Notes: a model not told the origin generated them from the letters alone. DNA of 64,000 nucleotides from Phocaeicola coprophilus (GCA_016900015.1 JACJJM010000017.1:1-64000); one strand, 5' to 3'; shown: positions 36,421-46,190, counted from the first letter of the stretch. Translations and numbers: made by a program.

Positions 36421-36626
36421 TTCCGTTTCTCGGAAGCTGTTTTGAATTTATCGTGTGATGATTTGGGATGAGTTTTTGAGTCATTTTTGCTTCTGTGATG
36501 AGGAAGATAGCGGGCTATCTGACGAAGAACAGGAACGAAAAGAACCAAAAAATCACCCAAAGCATACATGAAAAACGGACACCATCAAGTAGGGAAAAAC
36601 TTTTTGTAGAAATTCAAAACAGCTTC

Positions 36627-37682
36627 TCACATGGCTTCCCGATAAAAATCGAGCAATTCGAAGATTTCCTCGCGCGTGGCCGTCTGGTTAATGCGGATGT
36701 CGCCCACATCGGCCAGGAGGGTGAAATTGATGCGCCCGGCTTCGTTTTTCTTATCGTGCGTCATGAATTCATAGAGGCGGTCATAGTCCTTGCAGTCGAA
36801 AGCAAACGAGCCGTATGTCTCTTTGATGAAGCGCACAGTCTGGCGCAACTTGTCTGTGGGGAAACCTGTACGCAGACTGGAAAAATAAAGTTCGCACACC
36901 ATGCCCCAAGCCACGGCGTAACCGTGCAGGCGCGGCGTGTCCCGTTCCAACGCCAGGCTCTCAAATGCATGTCCCACCGTGTGCCCGAAGTTGAGCGCCT
37001 TGCGGATACCTCGCTCGTAAGGGTCTTGGCCCACGATTTGTTCTTTCACGGCGACCGACCGAGCCACCAGTGCTTGCAGCGCTTTGTAGTCGACACGGTC
37101 CATGTCGAAATTCACCAGGTCGGCCCAGTGGGCCTCCGTGCTGATGAGTCCGTGTTTCAACATTTCGGCATAGCCCGAACGCAGGTTTTCCGCATCGAGC
37201 GATTTTAAAAACTCCGTATCAATCAAAACGAAACGCGCCGGCACGAACACTCCGACTTCATTTTTCAATCCATTGAAGTTGATGCCGGTCTTCCCGCCCA
37301 CGGCGGCATCCACCATCGCCAGCAGCGTGGTGGGTATATTAATATAGGTAATCCCCCGCTTGAATGTCGATGCGGCAAACCCGCCCAAGTCGGTCACCAT
37401 ACCCCCTCCGAGGTTCAGCAGCAAGGAATGGCGTGTCCCGCCCCGATGGCTCAACTGACTCCACACTTCGGCCAGTGTCTCAAGGTTCTTGTGCTCGTCG
37501 CCGGGTGCAATGGTGATGAGTTCATGACCGTCCACCGCCTCCATGCTCTCGATGAGCGGCAGGCAATAGTCGCGCGTGTGCGTATCTGTCAGGATGAAAA
37601 GTCTGTCATGTGGACATTGGGTGACGGCTTGACGCAAGCTCTCTCCCAAGTTTTCAGAAATGAGTAATTCTTGTTTTTGCAT
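36627..37682 (-). CDS. aroB: 3-dehydroquinate synthase
   Basis: A 351-residue NAD- and metal-dependent enzyme converting DAHP to 3-dehydroquinate, the second step of the shikimate pathway. Seen: PGDEHKNLETLAEVWSQL, the NAD-binding LNLGGGMVTDLGGFAASTFKRGITYINIPTTLLAMVDAAVGGKTGINFNGLKN block, KHGLISTEAHW, and the metal-ligand region KALNFGHTVGHAFESL. The start at MQKQELLIS is preferred over an upstream ATG that would cross the -7 box TATCTTTG at 37704-37711. Monocistronic. Confidence 0.96.
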   Translation of the reverse strand: MQKQELLISENLGESLRQAVTQCPHDRLFILTDTHTRDYCLPLIESMEAVDGHELITIAPGDEHKNLETLAEVWSQLSHRGGTRHSLLLNLGGGMVTDLGGFAASTFKRGITYINIPTTLLAMVDAAVGGKTGINFNGLKNEVGVFVPARFVLIDTEFLKSLDAENLRSGYAEMLKHGLISTEAHWADLVNFDMDRVDYKALQALVARSVAVKEQIVGQDPYERGIRKALNFGHTVGHAFESLALERDTPRLHGYAVAWGMVCELYFSSLRTGFPTDKLRQTVRFIKETYGSFAFDCKDYDRLYEFMTHDKKNEAGRINFTLLADVGDIRINQTATREEIFELLDFYREAM

Positions 37683-37912
37683 GTTTCTCCCGTTTTTTAG
37701 TTGCAAAGATAGGCCTTCCTTTCTGAAGCACACGAGATATTGAAAAAGAATGATTTATCAAGTATGTTTTTTTAACGCGGCAAAAAGAAGAGAATGCCGG
37801 CTTCGGAGTATATTTGTAAACCTTAACCTTTAGACTTTGAACTTTTCAGAGTTTACAGGGTCAAAGGGAAAAATTAACATATTGTGGTAAACGTAAGGAA
37901 AGTATAAATACT

Positions 37913-40783
37913 ATGAGAAAACTGTTTCTTCTCTTATGCTTGTTGGGGGCCGTCTTTTCAGTGTCGGCCCAAAATGGGAAAGTAACCGTATCGGGAATTG
38001 TGTGGGACGCGGATTTAAACGAAGCCATGGGGCAGGCCACTGTCCAACTGCTGGCTGCAAAAGACAGTGCGTTCGTGAACGGCTGTGTCACACAGATGAA
38101 CGGACAATTCCAGCTCCCGGCCGTGAAGGCGGGCAACTATGTGCTGAAAGTGTCTTTCATCGGTTACCTGTCCCAATTCAAAAGCATACAGTTGACAGCC
38201 AGGCAACCTAAATACAACGTGGGCAAAATCTCGCTATCGGCCGACGCCATCATGATGCAGGAAGCTGTCGTGGTCGGACACGTGCCGCCTGTGCAGATGT
38301 CCGAAGACACCGTGGTGTTCAACTCCGCAGCCTACAAAGTGGCCGAAGGTTCGGCACTGGAGGAACTGGTGAAAAAGCTGCCGGGAGCTGAAGTGAGCGA
38401 AGACGGAAGCATCACCATCAACGGAAAGAGCGTCAGCAAAATATTGATTGACGGCAAGGAATTCTTCGGTAGCGACATGGACATGGCTATGAAAAACATC
38501 CCCGTGGACATGGTGGAAAAGCTGAAGACCTACGAACGGCAGTCTGACCTGGCACGCATCACAGGCATCGACGACGGCGAAGAAGAAACCGTCATCGACC
38601 TCTCCGTCAAAGACGACATGAAGCACGGATGGCTCACCAACTCCGACATAGCCGGAGGCACGGAAAGCCGCTATTCCGCCAAGACCATGGTCAGCCGGTA
38701 CACAGAAAAGCAAAACATCACCTTCATGGGCGGACTGAACAACGTGAACGACCGGGGCATCACCAGCCGGAGAGGAAGCCGCGGACTACGCACGCAGAAA
38801 CATGCCGGACTGAACATCTCCACCGAAACGGAGAAATTCGAAGTCGAAGGCAACGCCCGCTTCCGCTACAACAAAAACGACAGCCAGACAAAAAACAGCA
38901 GCGAGACCTTCCTCGACCAGCAAAGCTCCTTCGAGAACTCGCTCTCGTCGAGCCTCTCCACGGGCAACGACTTCAACGCCGACTTCAAGCTCGAATGGCG
39001 GCCCGACACCCTGACTACCATCATCGCACGCCCGCGCTTCTCCTACGGGACTGACGACGGAAGCTCGAACAATACCTCGGCGACCTTCGACGACGACCCC
39101 TACCGCGACGGCATCACCGACCCGCTCGAACAGATGAACGACGACATCCTCTCCGACATCCTCGTCAACAGCAACCGACGTATCTCCACCAACAACAGCA
39201 ACTCCACCGACGCCAACCTCAGCCTCATGGTCAACCGCAGGCTCGGAAGCTCGGGACGCAACATCACCGTCCGCGGCTCGGCAGGATACACCGACGGCGA
39301 AAGCGAATCCATCTCCCTCTCGCGCATACAATACTACCTCAACACTGGCGGCGCCGAAGCTGCCCAGGAAGCCATCAACCGCTACTCGCGCACGCCGACA
39401 CGCAACTGGAACTATTCGGCCGAAGCCACCTACAGCGAACCTATCTTCAAGGGCGGATACCTCCAGTTCCGGTACAACTTCCAATACAAATACTCCAAGA
39501 GCGACCGCTCGACCTACGACATCGGAGGCATCCCCTTCGACAGCTTCGAACTGCCCGCAGGATTCGACGATCCGGACAACCTCACCCTCGACGAGGACCA
39601 AAGCCGCTTCGCGGAATACCATAACTACATCCACACGGCGTCGCTCTCGCTCCGCGTCACGCGCGAAAAGCTCCGTCTGAACGCAGGTATCAACTTCGTC
39701 CCCCAACGCTCGGAACTGAACTACAAATACCAGGGAATCGACACGGCCGTCGTCCGCAACGTCAGCAACTTCACCCCCAGCATCCGCTTCCGCTACCGCT
39801 TCTCCAAGCAGACGCAGCTGCAAATCAACTACCGCGGACGCACCAGCCAGCCGAGCATGACCGACCTGCTCGATGTCGTCGACGACTCCGACCCGCTGAA
39901 CATCACCCGAGGCAATCCGGGACTGAAGCCCTCGTTCCAGCACAATGTCAATTCCGAATTCCGCACCTTCGACCCGGAAACGCAGCGCAGCATCTTCGCA
40001 CGACTCGAATACACAAACACGATGAACTCCGTCGGCTCGCAGATGACCTACAACTCGGAGACCGGCGTGCGCACCACCATGCCCCAGAACATCAACGGCA
40101 CATGGAACGCCAAAGCCATGCTGGGTTTCACCACAGCCCTGAAGAACCAGAAGTTCTCCATCAACACGTGGACCGGCGGAGGCTACGACAACCAGCCGTC
40201 ATTCCTCCTGCAAAACAACGAGACGATGAAAAACATCACCAAGACCCTCTCGCTCAGCGAAGGCGTGCGCTTCAACTACCGCTCCGACTGGTACGACTTC
40301 ACACTCAACGGCTCCATCTCCTACAAGAACGTGGACAACAAGCTGCAATCGAGCAACAACATGAACACCTACGACTTCTCCTACGGCGGCGAGGCCACCG
40401 TGCGCTTCCCGTGGAACATGGAGCTGAGCACCAACATCAACAACAGCAGCCGACGGGGCTACAGCAGCGCAAGCATGAACACCGACGAGCTTATCTGGAA
40501 CGCACAGTTGTCCCAAAACTTCCTCAAGGGCAACGCCGCCACCATCTCCTTCCAGGTGTTTGACATCCTGCGCAATCAGAGCAACGTCAACCGCACCATC
40601 ACCGCCTCGATGCGTCGGGACACGGAATACAACGGCATCAACAGCTACTGCATGCTCCACTTCATCTACCGCCTCAACATCTTCGGAGGCAAACGCGTGG
40701 ACAACAAAGAAGGCGACCGACATGGCTTCGGAGGCCCGGGCGGACACCGTCCTCCCGGAGGAGGCCCCGGCAGACGCCGCTAA
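37913..40783 (+). CDS. Outer membrane beta-barrel protein with carboxypeptidase-like plug
   Basis: A 956-residue outer membrane protein of the OMP_b-brl_3 type. Signal peptide MRKLFLLLCLLGAVFSVSAQ; a CarboxypepD_reg-like beta-sandwich (about residues 25-105, VSGIVWDADLNEAMGQATVQLL); a plug-like domain (about 125-225, AEGSALEELVKKLPGAEVSEDGSITINGKSVSKILIDGKEFFG); then a long barrel with many aromatic-ended strands. It ends in an unusual GGPGGHRPPGGGPGRRR tail instead of a terminal Phe. TonB-dependent import or a structural or secretion role are possible; no SusD partner is nearby. -7 box TATATTTG at 37809-37816. Confidence 0.88.
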   Translation: MRKLFLLLCLLGAVFSVSAQNGKVTVSGIVWDADLNEAMGQATVQLLAAKDSAFVNGCVTQMNGQFQLPAVKAGNYVLKVSFIGYLSQFKSIQLTARQPKYNVGKISLSADAIMMQEAVVVGHVPPVQMSEDTVVFNSAAYKVAEGSALEELVKKLPGAEVSEDGSITINGKSVSKILIDGKEFFGSDMDMAMKNIPVDMVEKLKTYERQSDLARITGIDDGEEETVIDLSVKDDMKHGWLTNSDIAGGTESRYSAKTMVSRYTEKQNITFMGGLNNVNDRGITSRRGSRGLRTQKHAGLNISTETEKFEVEGNARFRYNKNDSQTKNSSETFLDQQSSFENSLSSSLSTGNDFNADFKLEWRPDTLTTIIARPRFSYGTDDGSSNNTSATFDDDPYRDGITDPLEQMNDDILSDILVNSNRRISTNNSNSTDANLSLMVNRRLGSSGRNITVRGSAGYTDGESESISLSRIQYYLNTGGAEAAQEAINRYSRTPTRNWNYSAEATYSEPIFKGGYLQFRYNFQYKYSKSDRSTYDIGGIPFDSFELPAGFDDPDNLTLDEDQSRFAEYHNYIHTASLSLRVTREKLRLNAGINFVPQRSELNYKYQGIDTAVVRNVSNFTPSIRFRYRFSKQTQLQINYRGRTSQPSMTDLLDVVDDSDPLNITRGNPGLKPSFQHNVNSEFRTFDPETQRSIFARLEYTNTMNSVGSQMTYNSETGVRTTMPQNINGTWNAKAMLGFTTALKNQKFSINTWTGGGYDNQPSFLLQNNETMKNITKTLSLSEGVRFNYRSDWYDFTLNGSISYKNVDNKLQSSNNMNTYDFSYGGEATVRFPWNMELSTNINNSSRRGYSSASMNTDELIWNAQLSQNFLKGNAATISFQVFDILRNQSNVNRTITASMRRDTEYNGINSYCMLHFIYRLNIFGGKRVDNKEGDRHGFGGPGGHRPPGGGPGRRR

Positions 40784-40805
40784 GCCCCCCCACACGACAT
40801 ACGGC

Positions 40806-40851
40806 AGGCAGCCGCACAGATACATCCGGACATCTGCGCGGCTGCCTTTTT
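40806..40851 (+). terminator. Terminator after the outer membrane barrel gene
   Basis: GGCAGCCGC pairs with GCGGCTGCC (stem about 40807-40846) and is followed by five T. The 22-bp array begins 10 bp later. Confidence 0.85.
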
Positions 40852-40860
40852 GTATCTCCG

Positions 40861-41089
40861 CAAGTACAAGGCCGTAGTTGGAGAAATACACACCTGCAGA
40901 TACGGAACTACGGACTTGCAGATACGGAACTACCGGCCTGTAACTCTCGGCTACGCGCCTACATCCGTCCGACTACAATCAAGCAGCCGCACGGCTACAA
41001 GTCTGTAGCCGGTCAACTACAAGTTTGTAGCCGCGCGGCTACAAGAATGCAGCCGGTCAACTACAGGAATACGGCTAAGCAACTACGAA
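40861..41089. repeat. 22-bp periodic array, word CTAC with inverted GTAG (11 units)
   Basis: CTAC (GTAC and ATAC in the first two units) begins at 40864, 40886, 40908, 40930, 40951, 40973, 40995, 41017, 41039, 41061 and 41083: ten steps of 22 bp, with one of 21. The word is extended to GAACTAC, GGCTAC or AACTAC. Inverted GTAGCC words sit half a period away, giving hairpins such as GGCTAC-aagtct-GTAGCC. The array fills the space between the barrel gene's terminator and the cls promoter. Confidence 0.88.
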
Positions 41090-41224
41090 GCCACAGCCGG
41101 GAAGATGTGCACAACCATCAAAAAGTGTGAAAGAATCCGAACGCCGGATGTAGGAAATCACGCACATTTGCGCTATATTTGTTCGGCCATAAATCCAAGA
41201 AAAAAACCGAGAAAGAAAAAGACC

Positions 41225-42646
41225 ATGATACCTGTCGTGTTTCTGACCATCCTGGGACTGGCCTACCTGATACTGGTCGTCAGCGCCGTCGTGGTTGTCG
41301 TGCTCGACAACCACAATCCCATGCGCGCCATGTCGTGGGTCGTCGTCCTGCTGTTCCTCCCCGTCGTCGGGCTCATCCTCTACGTCTTCTTCGGGCGCAA
41401 CCTCCGACGCGAACATCTCATCGGCAAGCGCACGCTCAGCCGCATCAGCCGCAAGTCGCTCCAGGCCTACATCGAACAGCGGAGCATCCAGACTCCCCCG
41501 GCCTACTCCCAGCTCATCAACCTCTTCCGCTCACTCAACAAGGCGCTCCCCTTCGAGGGCAACCGGACGACGCTCTACTTCGACGGATATACGATGGTGC
41601 AGGCGCTCATGCGCGACATCTCACGTGCACGACACCACATCCATCTCGAGTTTTACATCTTCGAGGACGACGCCGTCGGGCGGCTCGTGCGCGACCTGCT
41701 CGTGGACAAAGCCCGGCAAGGCGTCGAAGTGCGCCTGCTCTATGACGACGTGGGAAGTTGGGACGTGCCGAACGGCTTCTACGACCGCATGCGCAGCGAA
41801 GGCATCGAGGTGCGGGGATTCCTGAAAGTGCGGTTCCCGCTGTTCACCAGCAAGGTGAACTACCGCAACCACCGCAAGGTGGCCGTCATCGACGGACACA
41901 CGGGCTTCATCGGGGGCATGAACATCGCCGAACGCTACCTGAAGGGACTCAGCTTCGGCGCGTGGCGCGACACGCACCTGCGCATCGAAGGGCCCGCAGT
42001 CTACGGCCTGCAAAGCAACTTTCTGCTGGATTGGTTTTTTGTGGAAAATTCGCTGCTGACAGCCTCCAAATACTACCCCGCGTCCACACTTGCGGGGACG
42101 GCCCTCGTGCAGACCGTCACGTCCGAACCCGTCGGCGAGTGGAGGGCCATCATGCAAGGGCTGGTGCTGGCCATCACCAGCGCGAAGCGCTACTTCTACA
42201 TCCAGACCCCCTATTTCATGCCCAACGAGCCCATCCTCTCCGCCCTCCAGACGGCCGCGCTGGCAGGTGTCGACGTGCGCCTGATGATTCCTGCGCGCTC
42301 CGACAGCCGGCTGACCCACCTCGGGTCGATGTCTTACCTGGAAGATGTGCTGAAGGCGGGCGTGAAAGTATTCTTCTATGAGAAAGGATTCCTGCACTCG
42401 AAAATGATGGTCTCCGATGACATGCTTTCGACCGTCGGCTCGACGAACATGGACTTCCGTAGCTTCGAGCACAATTTTGAAATCAATGCCTTCGTCTACG
42501 ACGAGCAGACGGCATGGTACGTCAAGGAGCGTTTCCTGCTCGACCAGCGCGACAGCCGTCCCGTGCGCCTGAAGGAGTGGCGGGAACGGCCGTTCGGGGA
42601 GAAGTTCAAGGAGTCGGTTGTCCGTCTGCTGTCCCCGCTGCTCTGA
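41225..42646 (+). CDS. cls: Cardiolipin synthase
   Basis: A 473-residue membrane enzyme of the phospholipase D superfamily that joins two phosphatidylglycerols into cardiolipin and glycerol. Two N-terminal transmembrane helices (about residues 3-23 and 34-53) precede two HKD catalytic motifs: NYRNHRKVAVIDGHTGFIGG (about 215-235) and FLHSKMMVSDDMLSTVGSTN (about 390-410). Both are intact. The start MIPVVFLTIL is supported by a -7 box TATATTTG at 41174-41181. Its 3' end overlaps that of the convergent rsmD by 41 bp. Confidence 0.93.
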   Translation: MIPVVFLTILGLAYLILVVSAVVVVVLDNHNPMRAMSWVVVLLFLPVVGLILYVFFGRNLRREHLIGKRTLSRISRKSLQAYIEQRSIQTPPAYSQLINLFRSLNKALPFEGNRTTLYFDGYTMVQALMRDISRARHHIHLEFYIFEDDAVGRLVRDLLVDKARQGVEVRLLYDDVGSWDVPNGFYDRMRSEGIEVRGFLKVRFPLFTSKVNYRNHRKVAVIDGHTGFIGGMNIAERYLKGLSFGAWRDTHLRIEGPAVYGLQSNFLLDWFFVENSLLTASKYYPASTLAGTALVQTVTSEPVGEWRAIMQGLVLAITSAKRYFYIQTPYFMPNEPILSALQTAALAGVDVRLMIPARSDSRLTHLGSMSYLEDVLKAGVKVFFYEKGFLHSKMMVSDDMLSTVGSTNMDFRSFEHNFEINAFVYDEQTAWYVKERFLLDQRDSRPVRLKEWRERPFGEKFKESVVRLLSPLL

Positions 42647-43172
42647 AGAAGGTGAAGTTCACACTGCCGTAGTGACGGTGTTCCATAAAGCGGGGATCGC
42701 TCTCGAAGTTGTAATCCTTCCCATGCTCGAGGACGAAGATGCCTCCCTCCTTCAGCAAGCCGTGGCTGAACACGAGCGAAGGGATTTCCCCGAGCCGGGG
42801 CAACGCATAAGGCGGGTCGGCGAAGATGAAGTCGAACTGCTCGCTGCAACGCTCCATGAAACGGAACACATCGGCCCGCACAGGCAGACACTTGTCCGTC
42901 TGCAGTTCCTTCATCACCTTGCAGATAAACGCATAGTGTTGCGCATCCTTCTCCACAGCCACCACTCGTCCACACCCGCGCGACACCAGCTCCAGGCTGA
43001 TGCTCCCCGTGCCGGAAAACAAATCGAGCGCCGACAGTCCGTCATCGAAGTCGAAGTAGTTGCCCAACACATTGAACAAGTTTTCTTTGGCAAAGTCGGT
43101 CGTCGGACGAGCCTTGAACGTGCGCGGCACCTCGAAACGCCGCCTCTTATAGATTCCGCTGATAACTCTCAT
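42606..43172 (-). CDS. rsmD: 16S rRNA m2G966 methyltransferase RsmD
   Basis: A 188-residue AdoMet-dependent methyltransferase acting on guanine 966 of 16S rRNA. Seen: MRVISGIYKRRRFEVP, RPTTDFAKENLFNVL, the AdoMet motif ALDLFSGTGSISLELVSRG, and the catalytic FDFIFADPPYALP (DPPY). It is 8 bp downstream of the DUF3822 gene and cotranscribed with it, a pairing conserved in Bacteroidales as I recall. The last 14 codons overlap cls on the other strand and are poorly conserved in kind (RAAGTADGQPTP). Confidence 0.94.
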   Translation of the reverse strand: MRVISGIYKRRRFEVPRTFKARPTTDFAKENLFNVLGNYFDFDDGLSALDLFSGTGSISLELVSRGCGRVVAVEKDAQHYAFICKVMKELQTDKCLPVRADVFRFMERCSEQFDFIFADPPYALPRLGEIPSLVFSHGLLKEGGIFVLEHGKDYNFESDPRFMEHRHYGSVNFTFFRAAGTADGQPTP

Positions 43173-43180
43173 GGGATATT

Positions 43181-44035
43181 TCAGTTTTTTAAGTTTGATT
43201 CTGAAGATTGGTCCTCGCGCATCGTCTCCGCAGCGCGAAAGGAAGCCTGCAAATCGAAATCCACCCCCTCGGACATGGCATAGCCGGCACGCCGGAACTC
43301 CGCCACCGGATGCAAGGTGTTCACCCGCGCGACATAGCGTTGCAGTCCTTCAAACGTCACGCTGGCACCGGGCACACGTCCGATGAGACACAGCTCGTCC
43401 TCCAGCTGGTCGAAGCCCAATTGCTGCCAGACATACAGTGCATAGTAGAGCACATCATCCCCCTGCGTGCAGCGGAACGCATTGTGGAGCAAGAATTTCC
43501 CCGCATCAAATGCATACAGCTCCATCTGCCGCTCGTGGAAGTAGGCATACAGTGTGCGTCCTGCACCTCCCTGCCCGCGCTCCAACAGATGCTCCATCAC
43601 CGGCACGACCGACGACTCCAGACAAGCGTCGGGAAAGTATTCTAGCAGCAACTGCCCGAAAGTCCGGTCGACAGCATAGAGCAACACCAGCCCGCCGGGC
43701 AACGTCCGGGAGAGCACCGTCTGGCGATTCTCCTTCGGCATGCAGGCATAGTAGAAATCAGCAGCCCGCATGCTGTCAAACAGCTCCTGCGGCACGACGA
43801 CACAAGGCGTCCCGGCCAGCAGGATGCGCGCCGAGCGGTAGTCCTGCCCCACGAAGGGATTGTCCTTGCAGATAGTCTTCAAGTTGGCCGTCAATGAATA
43901 CCGGCAATCGGTCGGATAGTCGGCAGTATGAAAGGAAGGCTCGCCTTCCGGGTCGTAGACGGCAAAGGTGAAACGCTCCGTACTTATGCGCAGTCTGAGC
44001 TGATAGTGCGCTTTGTCAAAATGAACTTCTGTCAT
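43181..44035 (-). CDS. DUF3822 family protein
   Basis: A 284-residue cytoplasmic protein of DUF3822, a Bacteroidota family with an actin/ASKHA-like appearance and no established function. Seen: LRLRISTERFTFAVYDPEG near the start, a central ENRQTVLSRTLPGGLVLLYAVD, YFHERQMELYAFDAGKFLLHNAFRCTQGDDVLYYALYVWQQLGF and the near-C-terminal CLIGRVPG. It precedes rsmD by 8 bp and is divergent from the RecD-like helicase 74 bp away. The constant neighbourhood suggests a link with RNA or DNA metabolism, but that is inference. Confidence 0.82.
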   Translation of the reverse strand: MTEVHFDKAHYQLRLRISTERFTFAVYDPEGEPSFHTADYPTDCRYSLTANLKTICKDNPFVGQDYRSARILLAGTPCVVVPQELFDSMRAADFYYACMPKENRQTVLSRTLPGGLVLLYAVDRTFGQLLLEYFPDACLESSVVPVMEHLLERGQGGAGRTLYAYFHERQMELYAFDAGKFLLHNAFRCTQGDDVLYYALYVWQQLGFDQLEDELCLIGRVPGASVTFEGLQRYVARVNTLHPVAEFRRAGYAMSEGVDFDLQASFRAAETMREDQSSESNLKN

Positions 44036-44109
44036 GTATTTGGAGTAATGGTATTTGCTGCGTATTGCTTTTTAGCTTACTTTCGTGTGCAAAAATAATA
44101 CTAAAAAGG

Positions 44110-45528
44110 ATGATAAACACGTTCTTCGTGAAACAAATCAAGGCAAACCTGCCTTTTCAGCCCAACGCGGAGCAGGAGCAAGTCCTGGAAGCACTGGCCG
44201 GATTCCTGCTGTCGCCCCAAGCCGACAACCTGTTCCTGCTGACCGGATATGCCGGCACGGGAAAGACATCGCTGGTGGGAGCACTGGTCAAGACGCTCGA
44301 CAGCCTCCAGCAGAAAGTGGTCCTGCTGGCCCCCACCGGACGGGCAGCCAAAGTGTTCGCACACAAGGCCGGACACGCAGCCTACACCATACACAAGAAA
44401 ATCTACCGGCAACGCTCCTTCTCTAACGAGACGGACAATTTCACACTCAGCGACAACCTCCACCAACACACGCTTTTCCTCGTTGACGAGGCTTCCATGA
44501 TAGCCAATGAAGGTCTTTCGGGAAACGTCTTCGGTTCGGGACGCCTCCTCGACGACTTGGTGCAGTATGTCTACTCCGGGCAAGGATGCCGGATGTTGCT
44601 GACAGGCGACACCGCACAGCTCCCGCCCGTGGGCGAAGAAGAAAGCCCGGCCCTCTCGCCTGCAATGCTTGAAGGCTACGGGCTGCACGTGCACACGGCG
44701 AGCCTCACCCAAGTGGCCCGGCAACTGAATGACTCGGGCATACTCTTCAATGCCACGCGGCTGCGCCACATCCTCTCCGAGGAAGCCTGTTTCGACTTTC
44801 CCAAGTTACGCCTGCAAGGATTTGCCGACATCCGCCGTTTGCCAGGAAGCGAACTCATCGACTCCCTGTCGGCAAGCTATGACCGCGTAGGCATGGAAGA
44901 AACGATGGTCATCTGCCGTTCGAACAAACGCGCAAATCTATATAATATAGGTATACGAAACACCATCCTCTACCGCGAGGAGGAACTCTCGTCGGGCGAC
45001 TGGCTGCTTGTAGCAAAAAACAATTATTTCTGGACGGAGGGAAACAAAGAGCTGGACTTCATCGCCAACGGCGACATTGCCGTCGTGCGCCGCGTACGAC
45101 GCACACGCGAGATGTACGGATTCCGCTTTGCCGACGTGACTCTCTCCTTCCCCGACTATGACGATTGGGAGCTCGACGCCACTGTCCTGCTCGATACGCT
45201 CCACTCCGACTACCCGGCCCTGTCACGGGAGGAGAACGACCGTCTCTTCCACAATGTACTGGAAGACTATGCCGACTTGCCCCGCAAAGCAGACCGCATG
45301 AAGAAGATGAAAGCCGACCCGCACTACAACGCCCTGCAAGTGAAATACGCCTATGCCGTCACCTGCCACAAGGCACAAGGCGGGCAGTGGAAACACATCT
45401 ACCTCGACCAAGGCTACCTGACGGAAGAGATGCTCTCCCCAGACTACTTCCGCTGGCTCTATACGGCCTTCACCCGCGCCACCGAACAGCTCTATCTGGT
45501 CAACTGGGTGAAGGAAGAAATCGAGTAA
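44110..45528 (+). CDS. RecD-like SF1 DNA helicase
   Basis: A 472-residue superfamily 1 helicase without RecB or RecC partners. Motif I LLTGYAGTGKTSLVGAL (about residues 42-58), motif Ia VVLLAPTGRAAKVF, motif II FLVDEASMI, motif III MLLTGDTAQLPPVG, and a UvrD-like C-terminal motif set with YAVTCHKAQGGQWKHIYLD and LYTAFTRATEQLYLVNW. Likely 5'-3' unwinding in repair or recombination. The start MINTFFVKQ is chosen by the usual family N-terminus. A near-consensus -7 box TACTTTCG lies about 25 bp upstream. A weak inverted repeat (TTTAGGGT/ACCCTAAA) follows. Confidence 0.9.
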   Translation: MINTFFVKQIKANLPFQPNAEQEQVLEALAGFLLSPQADNLFLLTGYAGTGKTSLVGALVKTLDSLQQKVVLLAPTGRAAKVFAHKAGHAAYTIHKKIYRQRSFSNETDNFTLSDNLHQHTLFLVDEASMIANEGLSGNVFGSGRLLDDLVQYVYSGQGCRMLLTGDTAQLPPVGEEESPALSPAMLEGYGLHVHTASLTQVARQLNDSGILFNATRLRHILSEEACFDFPKLRLQGFADIRRLPGSELIDSLSASYDRVGMEETMVICRSNKRANLYNIGIRNTILYREEELSSGDWLLVAKNNYFWTEGNKELDFIANGDIAVVRRVRRTREMYGFRFADVTLSFPDYDDWELDATVLLDTLHSDYPALSREENDRLFHNVLEDYADLPRKADRMKKMKADPHYNALQVKYAYAVTCHKAQGGQWKHIYLDQGYLTEEMLSPDYFRWLYTAFTRATEQLYLVNWVKEEIE

Positions 45529-45671
45529 AAGCACAGCGTTTAGGGTCGGCAAGCTTAGGCTATAAAGTAAGTTCGGGAAGACTTTTATACCCTAAAAGCT
45601 GAAGGCCGGGGTGAGGTTTTCTCATAGAAAATCCGTATGTTTGTCGTCTCAATTCTAAACAGTCACAAAAC

Positions 45672-46190
45672 ATGGAAACAGACAAACCCATACAAATCCC
45701 CGAAGAAAAAGTCATTGAAGCCGCTCAAGCAGGCATGGACGAGTTTCTCAAAGTGTTCACGGATGCCTATTGGGAAAGAATAGGCGGCTCACTGACAGCC
45801 GAGACCATGCCCTTGCTTACGGGCGAGCAACACGTGTTGCTTGGCTACCAAATCTTCCGTGACGAAGTGCTGGAAGGTGGTTTCGTGCAACTCATCCAAA
45901 ACGGCTACGGACCTTACATTTTTGAAAATCCCTTTGCCAAGGCGATGCGTCTCTTCGGCATGAAGGAATTTTCCAAACTTATATACAAGGCACGCAAGAT
46001 CTATGACGCGCATAAAGACGACCTCACACGCGACTGCACTGACGAAGAGTTCATGGCCATGTATGAACGTTACGAAGGTTTCGACCCTCTCGAAGAAACA
46101 TTCATCGAAGAAGAAGAAGACATCACATCCACACTTGCCCACTACGTGGACGAACATCTGGAACTGTTTGCCGAAATCATACCGGCATAA
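45672..46190 (+). CDS. DMP19 / DUF4375 family protein
   Basis: A 172-residue acidic protein of the DMP19 (DUF4375) family. Its namesake in Neisseria is a DNA mimic that blocks a repressor; most members are uncharacterised. Seen: LLTGEQHVLLGYQIFRDEVLEGGFVQLIQNGYGPYIFENPFAKAMRLFGMKEFSKLIYKA, the conserved core, and an Asp/Glu-rich C-terminal third (ETFIEEEEDITSTLAHYVDEHLELFAE) compatible with DNA mimicry. -7 box TATGTTTG at 45636-45643. A target is not obvious from neighbours. Confidence 0.85.
   Translation: METDKPIQIPEEKVIEAAQAGMDEFLKVFTDAYWERIGGSLTAETMPLLTGEQHVLLGYQIFRDEVLEGGFVQLIQNGYGPYIFENPFAKAMRLFGMKEFSKLIYKARKIYDAHKDDLTRDCTDEEFMAMYERYEGFDPLEETFIEEEEDITSTLAHYVDEHLELFAEIIPA

Noticed and set aside
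36341-36626. A tRNA or small RNA gene in the Smr-aroB spacer
   Set aside because: The only structure is the AGGCTGTGTC inverted repeat; no cloverleaf or TΨC-like sequence was found. None was found in other spacers either.
37683-37912. A second full promoter with -33 box for the outer membrane barrel gene
   Set aside because: TTTG and TAGACTTTG are present near 37813-37835 but too close together; only the -7 box at 37809-37816 is retained.
38786-39943. A 385-codon minus-strand ORF opposite the outer membrane barrel gene
   Set aside because: Val/Glu/Gly-rich antisense shadow without motifs.
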